From assembly GCA_964564865.1 (NCBI GenBank), contig CAZMDA010000102.1, positions 1 to 8,586 of the forward strand: DNA of 8,586 bases, read 5' to 3'. The notes under the pieces are model-generated. The model was not told where the DNA came from. It saw only the letters and a list, made by a program, of their open reading frames with translations, and ran no database searches. The position numbers and the translations under genes are program-made. This document shows positions 1 through 5,509 of this stretch, piece by piece (position 1 is the stretch's first letter; every line of letters starts with the position of its first letter). The stretch comes from RBG-16-66-20 sp964564865 (GTDB lineage Bacteria > Pseudomonadota > Gammaproteobacteria > Burkholderiales > SG8-39).

Positions 1-1
1 C

Positions 2-92
2 GGAGAGATGGCCGAGCGGCTTAAGGCGCACGCTTGGAAAGCGTGTGTACGCTAATCCCGTACCGTGGGTTCGAATCCCACTCTCTCCGCCA
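2..92 (+). tRNA. tRNA-Ser (anticodon GGA)
   Basis: A complete class II cloverleaf is visible. The acceptor stem GGAGAGA (2-8) pairs with TCTCTCC (82-88), followed by discriminator G89 and an encoded CCA at 90-92. The anticodon stem CACGC (29-33)/GCGTG (41-45) closes the loop TTGGAAA, placing anticodon GGA at 36-38, which reads UCC and UCU. A long variable arm (about 46-64, with GTACG/CGTAC pairing) is the hallmark of tRNA-Ser and serves as the identity element for seryl-tRNA synthetase. The T arm GTGGG-TTCGAAT-CCCAC spans 65-81. The upstream promoter lies outside the window, and no T-rich terminator follows the gene. Confidence 0.97.
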
Positions 93-115
93 GCCTCCCG
101 CACCGCCCGGCGCCG

Positions 116-137
116 GATGTAACCGATCGGTTACATC
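116..137. promoter_or_regulatory. Perfect 22-bp palindrome, candidate operator
   Basis: Two 11-base arms, GATGTAACCGA and its exact reverse complement TCGGTTACATC, meet with no spacer at 126/127. The site lies between the tRNA-Ser end and the -10-like element of ffs, and is visibly richer in A/T than its surroundings. Perfect dyads with a core such as ACCGATCGGT resemble operators of TetR-type repressors, but no regulator gene is present in the window, so this is inference. As RNA it could fold into a 9-bp stem with a short loop. It lacks a following U tract, so it is not a standard intrinsic terminator. Confidence 0.5.
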
Positions 138-169
138 GGGCCCGCCCCGGCGGCGCGCCGCGGATGGCA

Positions 170-175
170 TACAAT
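170..175 (+). promoter_or_regulatory. Putative -10 element of ffs
   Basis: TACAAT at 170-175 is a close match to the sigma-70 -10 consensus. It places transcription start about seven bases downstream, at the first paired base of the SRP RNA helix (position 182). No recognisable -35 hexamer stands 16-18 bp upstream, so the promoter is either weak at -35 or activated. The start region is G/C-rich, as is common for stable RNA promoters under stringent control. The call rests on the -10 match and the agreement with the RNA 5' end. Confidence 0.5.
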
Positions 176-181
176 GGCCGC

Positions 182-276
182 GGCGGGCCCCCCCGCATTG
201 CAGCCTGGTGAACCTGGTCAGGTCCGGAAGGAAGCAGCCACAGCTGGACACTGCAAGTGCCGGGGTCAGGCTCGCC
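182..276 (+). ncRNA. ffs: Bacterial small SRP RNA (4.5S RNA)
   Basis: This is the RNA scaffold of the signal recognition particle. It binds Ffh and FtsY and directs nascent inner-membrane proteins to the translocon. The conserved apical domain is plain: TCAGGTCC, GGAA tetraloop at 226-229, then GGAAGCAGCC, which carries the asymmetric and symmetric internal loops bound by the Ffh M domain. The long hairpin closes by pairing GGCGGGCC (182-189) with GGCTCGCC (269-276, one G-U), and GCATTGCAG (195-203) with CTGCAAGTGC (about 251-260). Ends are set from base pairing and could be off by a few bases. The position directly upstream of dnaX is a common arrangement in betaproteobacteria. Confidence 0.95.
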
Positions 277-296
277 AATCCATCCACCCCGGCCGC

Positions 297-302
297 TAGA
301 AT
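297..302 (+). promoter_or_regulatory. Putative -10 element of dnaX, possible leaderless start
   Basis: TAGAAT at 297-302 resembles a sigma-70 -10 hexamer. A start site six to seven bases downstream would fall at or beside the A of the dnaX ATG (309), giving a leaderless transcript. This fits the absence of any purine-rich ribosome binding site in front of dnaX. No convincing -35 is visible around 274-279, which overlaps the 3' end of ffs. The alternative is read-through from ffs. Confidence 0.35.
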
Positions 303-308
303 CACGCC

Positions 309-1907
309 ATGAGCTACCAGGTTCTCGCACGCAAGTGGCGGCCGCGCGATTTCGCCAGCCTGGTCGGGCAGGAGCACGTGGTGAAGGCGCTGCAGCACGC
401 GCTGACCGAGAACCGGCTGCACCACGCGTACCTGTTCACCGGCACGCGCGGCGTGGGCAAGACCACGCTGGCGCGGATCCTCGCCAAGTGCCTGAACTGC
501 GAGCAGGGCGTGTCGCCGGTTCCCTGCGGCAAGTGCGGCGCCTGCCTGGAGATCGACGGCGGCCGCTTCGTCGACCTGCTGGAGGTGGACGCGGCCACCA
601 ACACCCGCGTCGACGAGATGCGCCAGCTGCTGGACACCGCCCAGTACGCGCCGACCCGCGGCCGCTACAAGGTCTACGTCATCGACGAGGTGCACCAGCT
701 CTCCGGCCACGCCTTCAACGCCATGCTGAAGACGCTGGAAGAGCCGCCGGAGCACCTGAAGTTCATCCTCGCCACCACCGACCCGCAGAAGATCCCGGTC
801 ACGGTGCTGTCGCGCTGCCTGCAGTTCAACCTGAAGCAGATGCCGCGCGGCGCGATCGCCGGGCACCTCGCGCGCGTGCTGGAGGCCGAGAAGATCGCCT
901 TCGAGCCCGAGGCGCTGCCCCTGGTGGCACAGGCCGCCGCCGGCAGCATGCGCGACGCGCTGTCGCTGCTCGACCAGGCGATCGCCCACGGCGCCGGCAA
1001 GGTCGCCGCCGAGGGCGTGCGCGCGATGCTGGGCACGATCGACGAGAGCTACCTGCTGCGGCTGCTGGAGGCGGTCGCCGCGGGCGACGGCGCCGCGGTG
1101 ATGGCGGTGGCCGACGAGATGCAGGCGCGGAGCCTGTCGTTCGATGCCGCGCTGCAGGACCTGGCCGCGCTGCTGCTGCGGGTGTCGCTGGCGCAACTGG
1201 TGCCCGAGGCCCTGGAGGCGGACTACCCGGACCGCGAGCGCGTGGTGGCGCTCGCCGGGCGCTTCGATCCGGAGCTGACGCAGCTGCTCTACCAGATCGC
1301 GGTCCAGGGGCGCAGCGACCTGCCGCTCGCGCCCGATGAGCACGCCGGCTTCGCCATGACCGTGCTGCGGATGCTGGCGTTCCGGCCCGATGGCGCGCCG
1401 GCGAAGGCGGCGCCGGCCGCGCCGCGGGCCGCCGCGCCCGCTTCCGCCTCTGCTCCGGCGGCCGCGCCGCCGTCCGGGCCGTCCGCCCCGCAGGCCTTCG
1501 GCGGGGATTGGGCCGCGCTGGCTCGCGCGCTGCCGCTCAGCGGCGCGCCGAAGCAGCTGGCCCACAACGCCGAGCTGCAGTCCTACGGCGAGGGCACGAT
1601 CGACCTGGTGATCCCCAAGGGCATGGCCTACCTCGCGGGCAACGCCTACCGCGACAAGCTGCAGGCCGCGCTGGAGCAGCACCTCGGCCGGCCGCTGCGC
1701 GTCAAGGTGAGCGTCGGCGAGACCCGCGGCGCCTCGGCGGCGGCAAAGGACGCGGGCGAGCGCGCGGCGCGGCAGTCGGCGGCGGCGCAGACGATGAAGG
1801 GCGACCGCTTCGTGCAGGACCTGGTGAACATGTTCGACGGCAAGGTGATCGAGCCCAGCGTGCGGCCGGCGCCGCCGTCGCCGGGGCGACCGTCCAACAG
1901 CGAATAG
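309..1907 (+). CDS. dnaX: DNA polymerase III subunits tau/gamma
   Basis: DnaX is the motor and organiser of the clamp loader, which opens the beta clamp and tethers polymerase cores at the fork. The 532-aa product has Walker A GTRGVGKT (45-52), the four zinc cysteines C64, C73, C76 and C79, Walker B VIDEVH (about 124-129), sensor TT (156-157) and the SRC motif (168-170) containing the inter-subunit arginine finger. An Ala/Pro-rich linker (about 361-397) leads to the C-terminal tau region, ending in a conserved block near FVQDLVNMFDGKVIEPS. It is shorter than the E. coli protein (643 aa), mainly in the C-terminal half. The start is fixed by the conserved N-terminus MSYQVLARKWRP; no Shine-Dalgarno sequence precedes it. 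I see no A-run slippery site, so only the full-length tau form is expected. It is followed nine bases later by ybaB. Confidence 0.97.
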   Translation: MSYQVLARKWRPRDFASLVGQEHVVKALQHALTENRLHHAYLFTGTRGVGKTTLARILAKCLNCEQGVSPVPCGKCGACLEIDGGRFVDLLEVDAATNTRVDEMRQLLDTAQYAPTRGRYKVYVIDEVHQLSGHAFNAMLKTLEEPPEHLKFILATTDPQKIPVTVLSRCLQFNLKQMPRGAIAGHLARVLEAEKIAFEPEALPLVAQAAAGSMRDALSLLDQAIAHGAGKVAAEGVRAMLGTIDESYLLRLLEAVAAGDGAAVMAVADEMQARSLSFDAALQDLAALLLRVSLAQLVPEALEADYPDRERVVALAGRFDPELTQLLYQIAVQGRSDLPLAPDEHAGFAMTVLRMLAFRPDGAPAKAAPAAPRAAAPASASAPAAAPPSGPSAPQAFGGDWAALARALPLSGAPKQLAHNAELQSYGEGTIDLVIPKGMAYLAGNAYRDKLQAALEQHLGRPLRVKVSVGETRGASAAAKDAGERAARQSAAAQTMKGDRFVQDLVNMFDGKVIEPSVRPAPPSPGRPSNSE

Positions 1908-1916
1908 GAGGACCGC

Positions 1917-2240
1917 ATGAAGGGAAACATCGGCCAGCTGATGAAGCAGGCCCAGATGATGCAGGAGAACATGCGCCGCGTGCAGGAGCAGCTGGCGACC
2001 CTCGAGGTCGAGGGCCAGTCCGGCGCCGGCCTGGTGAAGGTCACCATGACCTGCAAGCACGACGTGAAGCGGATCAGCATCGATCCCTCGCTGGTGGGCG
2101 ACGACAAGGAGATGCTGGAGGACCTGGTCGCGGCCGCCTTCAACGACGCCGCGCGCCGCGTCGAGCAGACGGTGGCCGAGAAGATGGGCAGCGTCACGGC
2201 GGGGATGGGCCTGCCGCCGGGCATGAAGCTGCCGTTCTGA
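1917..2240 (+). CDS. ybaB: YbaB/EbfC family nucleoid-associated protein
   Basis: This small DNA-binding protein of the YbaB/EbfC family acts as a dimer and coats the nucleoid. It is almost always encoded between dnaX and recR. The 107-aa length is typical. The N-terminal amphipathic helix rich in Met and Gln (KQAQMMQENM, about residues 10-19) and the ending GMGLPPGMKLPF are both characteristic of the family. A strong ribosome binding site, AGGAGG (1906-1911), overlaps the dnaX stop codon and sits five bases from the ATG, so translation is likely coupled to dnaX. Nothing looks altered. Confidence 0.96.
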   Translation: MKGNIGQLMKQAQMMQENMRRVQEQLATLEVEGQSGAGLVKVTMTCKHDVKRISIDPSLVGDDKEMLEDLVAAAFNDAARRVEQTVAEKMGSVTAGMGLPPGMKLPF

Positions 2241-2256
2241 GCGCGGGGACCCGGGC

Positions 2257-2868
2257 TTGAACCGCGATCCGGTGCCGAGCGCGCAGGGCCTGGAGCGCCT
2301 GATCGAGGCGCTGCGGGTGCTGCCCGGCGTCGGCCCGCGCTCGGCGCAGCGCATGGCCTACCACCTGCTGCAGCACGACCGGCCCGGCGCCGAGCAGCTG
2401 GCCGGCGCGCTGGGCGCCGCCCTCAGCTCGGTGCGCCACTGCGCCCGCTGCAACAGCTTCACCGAGGAGGAGCTGTGCGTCCTGTGCCGCTCGCCGCGGC
2501 GGGACGCGTCGCTGCTGTGCATCGTCGAGACCCCGGCCGACCTCGCGGTCGTGGAGCAGACCATGAGCTACTCGGGGCTCTACTTCGTGCTCATGGGGCG
2601 GCTGTCGCCGCTGGACGGCGTCGGCCCGAGGGACATCGGCCTGGACCGGCTGCTCGCGCGCGCCACCGACGGCGTGGTGCAGGAGGTGATCCTGGCCACC
2701 AATTTCACCAACGAGGGCGAGGCGACGGCGCACTACATCGCCGAGATGCTGCGGGCGAGGGGCGTGAGGGCATCGCGCATCGCGCGCGGGGTGCCGGTGG
2801 GGGGGGAGCTGGAGTACGTGGACATCGGCACGGTTTCTCAGGCGCTGCGCGAGCGGCGCGGGTTATAG
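2257..2868 (+). CDS. recR: Recombination mediator protein RecR
   Basis: RecR works with RecO (and RecF) to load RecA onto SSB-coated single-stranded DNA at gaps. The 203-aa protein shows a helix-hairpin-helix segment LPGVGPRSAQR (22-32), a C4 zinc finger (C62, C65, C74, C77), a Toprim domain (about 85-180, with ETPADL at 91-96 and ATNFTNEGEAT at 147-157), and the C-terminal GVPVGGELEYVDIGT stretch. Length is normal for the family. TTG at 2257 is chosen as the start because a GGGGA run lies seven bases upstream and the next in-frame Met is residue 33, inside the hairpin-helix domain. It lies 16 bases after ybaB, completing the dnaX-ybaB-recR operon. Confidence 0.96.
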   Translation: MNRDPVPSAQGLERLIEALRVLPGVGPRSAQRMAYHLLQHDRPGAEQLAGALGAALSSVRHCARCNSFTEEELCVLCRSPRRDASLLCIVETPADLAVVEQTMSYSGLYFVLMGRLSPLDGVGPRDIGLDRLLARATDGVVQEVILATNFTNEGEATAHYIAEMLRARGVRASRIARGVPVGGELEYVDIGTVSQALRERRGL

Positions 2869-2869
2869 T
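2864..2869 (+). promoter_or_regulatory. Possible -10 element ahead of the ABC transporter operon
   Basis: TATAGT at 2864-2869 overlaps the recR stop codon, in an otherwise G/C-rich setting. It would start a transcript near 2876, leaving a leader of about 18 bases that contains the strong ribosome binding site GGGAGGA (2881-2887) of the binding-protein gene. No -35 hexamer stands at proper spacing, so support is weak. If unused, the transporter would be a read-through extension of the recR transcript. I see no terminator in the 25-base gap. Confidence 0.3.
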
Positions 2870-2893
2870 TCAGCCACACCGGGAGGATCCATC

Positions 2894-3907
2894 ATGAAAC
2901 TCATCGCCCTGGCCGCGCTGGCGGCCGCCCTGGCCGCCGGACCCGCGTCCGCCCAGCTCGAGCGCAAGGACGTCCATATCGCGGTCGGGGGCAAGAACGC
3001 CTTCTACTACCTGCCGCTGACGGTGGCCGAGCAGCTGGGCTACTTCAAGGACGAGGGGCTCGAGGTCAAGATCAGCGATTTCGCGGGCGGCTCGGCCGCG
3101 CTGCGCGCGGTGGTGGGCGGCAGCGCCGACGTGGTCTCGGGCGCGTACGAGCACACCATCAGCATGCAGGGCCGCAAGCAGTACATGAAGGCGTTCGTGC
3201 TCCAGGGCCGCCTGCCGCAGATCGCGCTGGGGGTGAGCAAGGCGAAAGCCGGCGCCTACCAGTCGCCCAAGGACCTGAAGGGCATGAAGATCGGGGTCTC
3301 GGCGCCCGGCTCCAGCACGCACAACCTGGTGAAGCAGCTGCTGGCGAAGGCGGGGCTCGATCCGGAGAAGGACGTCTCGATCGTCGGCGCGGGCATCGGC
3401 TCGGGCGCCATCGCGGCCATGAAGAGCGGGCAGCTCGACGCCATCTCCAACGTCGACCCGGTGATGACCAAGCTGGAACTGGACGGGGACGTGCGCATCG
3501 TCGCCGATACCCGCAGCGCGAAGGGCACGCAGGCGATCTGGGGCGCGCCGCTGCCCGCCGGCTGCCTGTACGCGCCCGAGGCCTGGGTGCAGAAGCATCC
3601 CAACGTCGCCCAGGCCCTGGCGAACGCCATCGTGCGCGCCGACAAGTGGATCGCGAAGGCGAGCGCCACCGACGTCGCCAAGGTGGTGCCCGAGAGCTAC
3701 CTGCTGGGCGACCGCGCGCTGTACCTGTTCTCCTTCGACAAGGTGAAGGAGGCGATCTCGCCCGACGGCATCATCTCGGATGCCGGCGCCAAGGCGACGC
3801 TGGACGCGCTCAGGGCCTTCGACAAGGACGTCCGGGCGGCGCAGATCGACCTGGCGCGAACCTACACCAACGAGTTCGCGAAGAAGGCGAACGCGAAGCA
3901 CAAGTGA
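2894..3907 (+). CDS. ABC transporter substrate-binding protein, NMT1/SsuA-like
   Basis: This is a periplasmic receptor that captures a small solute and delivers it to the permease encoded downstream. The 337-aa precursor begins with a Sec signal peptide (MKLIALAALA then an Ala-rich core) and probable signal peptidase I cleavage after ASA, between residues 20 and 21. The mature protein has the type II binding-protein signature of the nitrate/sulfonate/taurine/thiamine-precursor group: YLPLTVAEQLGYFKDEGLEV near 37-56, GGSAALRAVVGGSADVVSG shortly after, and the lobe-2 segment DLKGMKIGVSAPGSSTHNL. There is no lipobox. The ribosome binding site GGGAGGA is strong. The substrate is unknown: close relatives transport alkyl or aryl sulfonates, phthalates and other organic acids, and the motifs here do not decide. 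Its stop overlaps the ATPase start, as expected for a transport operon. Confidence 0.93.
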   Translation: MKLIALAALAAALAAGPASAQLERKDVHIAVGGKNAFYYLPLTVAEQLGYFKDEGLEVKISDFAGGSAALRAVVGGSADVVSGAYEHTISMQGRKQYMKAFVLQGRLPQIALGVSKAKAGAYQSPKDLKGMKIGVSAPGSSTHNLVKQLLAKAGLDPEKDVSIVGAGIGSGAIAAMKSGQLDAISNVDPVMTKLELDGDVRIVADTRSAKGTQAIWGAPLPAGCLYAPEAWVQKHPNVAQALANAIVRADKWIAKASATDVAKVVPESYLLGDRALYLFSFDKVKEAISPDGIISDAGAKATLDALRAFDKDVRAAQIDLARTYTNEFAKKANAKHK

Positions 3908-4707
3908 CCCCCGCGCTCGAGCTCGAGCGGATCACCTGCACGTTCGTCTCGCGCGAGGACCGCGCCCAGCGCTACACCGCGGTGCAGGACGCCTCGCTCG
4001 CGGTGGCGCCGGGCGAGTTCGTCTCCGTGGTCGGCCCGACCGGCTGCGGCAAGTCGACGCTGCTCAACCTCGCCGCCGGCCTGCTCGCGCCCTCATCCGG
4101 CGCCGTGCGGGTGTTCGGCGAACCGCTGGCGGGCATCAATGGCCGGGCCGGGTACCTGTTCCAGTCCGAGGCCCTGATGCCCTGGCGCAATGCGCTGCAG
4201 AACGTCGTCGCCGGCCTCGAGTTCCGCGGCGTCGAGCCCGGCGCGGCGAAGGCGCAGGGCGAGGACTGGCTGCGGCGCGTCGGGCTGGGCGGGTTCGGCG
4301 ACCGCTACCCGCACCAGCTCTCCGGCGGCATGAGGAAGCGCGTCGCCCTGGCGCAGACGCTGATCCTCAACCCGCAGATCCTGCTGATGGACGAGCCGTT
4401 CTCGGCGCTCGACGTGCAGACGCGCCAGCTGATGGAGAACGAGCTGCTCGAGCTGTGGTCGGCGGACCGCAAGTCGGTGGTGTTCATCACCCACGACCTG
4501 GAGGAGGCGATCGCGTTGTCGGACCGGGTGGTGGTGCTCTCGGCCGGGCCGGCCTCGCATCCGATCGGCGAGTACCGCATCGACCTGCCGCGGCCGCGCG
4601 ACGTGTCCGAGATCCGGCTCTCGCCGCGCTTCGTCGAGATCCACGCCGAGATCTGGCACGCCATGAAGGACGAGGTGCTGAAGGGCTATGCGCAGCAGCG
4701 ACAGTAA
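3904..4707 (+). CDS. ABC transporter ATP-binding protein, SsuB/TauB-like
   Basis: This cytoplasmic ATPase powers the importer formed with the neighbouring permease. I start it at GTG 3904, which overlaps the binding-protein TGA (GTGA), giving 267 aa. The frame stays open further upstream, but only as antisense-quality sequence over the previous gene. Motifs are complete: Walker A GPTGCGKST (44-52), Q-loop Gln87 in LFQSEALMPW, signature LSGGM (139-143), Walker B ILLMDEP (159-165), D-loop SALD and H-loop His197 in FITHDLEEA. The order and wording match the nitrate/sulfonate/taurine importer subfamily. A 16-bp palindrome (3914-3929) falls in the first codons. The 3' end overlaps the permease gene by 20 bases. 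Confidence 0.95.
   Translation: MTPALELERITCTFVSREDRAQRYTAVQDASLAVAPGEFVSVVGPTGCGKSTLLNLAAGLLAPSSGAVRVFGEPLAGINGRAGYLFQSEALMPWRNALQNVVAGLEFRGVEPGAAKAQGEDWLRRVGLGGFGDRYPHQLSGGMRKRVALAQTLILNPQILLMDEPFSALDVQTRQLMENELLELWSADRKSVVFITHDLEEAIALSDRVVVLSAGPASHPIGEYRIDLPRPRDVSEIRLSPRFVEIHAEIWHAMKDEVLKGYAQQRQ
3914..3929. repeat. 16-bp perfect palindrome at the ATPase gene start
   Basis: CGCTCGAG followed immediately by CTCGAGCG lies eight to ten bases after the GTG start of the ATPase gene. In the transcript it can form a 6-bp G/C-rich hairpin with an AGCT loop. Binding-protein genes are usually expressed above their ATPase and permease partners, and a hairpin at this junction could slow translation or mark a 3' processing point. 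It also encodes ordinary residues (ALELER), so chance in a G/C-rich gene is possible. Confidence 0.4.
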
Positions 4708-5506
4708 GCTCGCCCTGCGCCTGTGGCAGCTGGGCGTGCTCGCCGGGCTGTTCGTCGCCTGGCATGTGCTGACGGTGCCCGGCATCCTGCCGCCGTTCTA
4801 CTTCGGCGACCCGAACAAGGCGGCCTTCTTCTTCGGCGAGCCGCTCAAGGTGCTGGGGCGGATCTGGAACTGGTTCGTGGGCGGCGACATCTACCGCCAC
4901 CTGTGGGTGACGCTGATGGAGACCATGCTGGCGTTCTTCACCGGCACCGTGCTGGGGCTGGTGGTCGGCATCTGGCTCGCGCTGGCGCCCACGGCGGCCG
5001 CCATCTTCGACCCCTACATCAAGGCGCTCAACGCCATGCCGCGCGTGATCCTGGCGCCGATCTTCATGGTCTGGTTCGGCCTCGGCATGCTCTCCAAGGT
5101 GGCGCTGGGCGTCACGCTGGTGTTCTTCATCGTGTTCTTCAACGTCTTCCAGGGCGTGCGCGAGGTGAGCCCGGTGGTGCTGGCCAACGCGCGCATGCTG
5201 GGCGCCTCGAAGCGCCAGCTGCTGCGCCACGTCTACCTGCCCTCGGCGATGAGCTGGGTGTTCGCGAGCCTGCACAATTCCGTCGGCCTCGCGTTCGTCG
5301 GCGCGGTGGTGGGGGAGTACCTCGGCTCCTCGGAAGGCGTCGGCTACCTCATCCTGCAGGCCGAGGGCGTGTTCGACATCAACACCGTGTTCGCCGGCAT
5401 CATGGTGCTTACCGCGTTCGCGCTGGCGCTCGACTGGGTCGTCACCCTGGTCGAGAAGCGGCTCATGGTCTGGCAGCCGCGCAGCGGGGAAACCGAGCGG
5501 ATCTAG
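4688..5506 (+). CDS. ABC transporter permease, SsuC/TauC-like
   Basis: This is the inner-membrane channel subunit, expected to work as a homodimer because no second permease gene is present. The 272-aa protein has hydrophobic segments near 12-30, 78-100, 119-136, 138-157, 197-213 and 234-256. It also has the cytoplasmic EAA-type coupling loop ANARMLGASKRQLLRHVYLP (166-185), whose Gly-x-x-x-x motif docks on the ATPase. The segment ALNAMPRVILAPIFMVWFG is typical of the BPD_transp_1 family in nitrate/sulfonate importers. ATG 4688 is preceded by GAAGGG and overlaps the end of the ATPase gene by 20 bases, implying coupled translation. Substrate is undetermined. The next gene begins three bases after its stop. 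Confidence 0.95.
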   Translation: MRSSDSKLALRLWQLGVLAGLFVAWHVLTVPGILPPFYFGDPNKAAFFFGEPLKVLGRIWNWFVGGDIYRHLWVTLMETMLAFFTGTVLGLVVGIWLALAPTAAAIFDPYIKALNAMPRVILAPIFMVWFGLGMLSKVALGVTLVFFIVFFNVFQGVREVSPVVLANARMLGASKRQLLRHVYLPSAMSWVFASLHNSVGLAFVGAVVGEYLGSSEGVGYLILQAEGVFDINTVFAGIMVLTAFALALDWVVTLVEKRLMVWQPRSGETERI

Positions 5507-5509
5507 CGG

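Noticed and set aside
116..137. Intrinsic terminator after tRNA-Ser
   Set aside because: The dyad is not followed by a T run (the next bases are GGGCCCGCCCC), so it does not meet the usual criteria.
93..308. CRISPR array, insertion sequence or attachment site near the tRNA
   Set aside because: No repeated units, transposase or duplicated tRNA 3' end were seen; the tRNA is followed by conserved housekeeping genes.
21..2354. A 777-aa open frame on the minus strand across ffs, dnaX, ybaB and into recR
   Set aside because: Antisense to three certain genes; Arg/His/Leu/Gln-rich composition typical of frames opened by high G+C; no recognisable domain or ribosome binding site.
2870..3901. Minus-strand 343-aa frame opposite the binding-protein gene
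   Set aside because: The + strand encodes a complete signal-peptide-bearing receptor; the antisense frame shows no domain.
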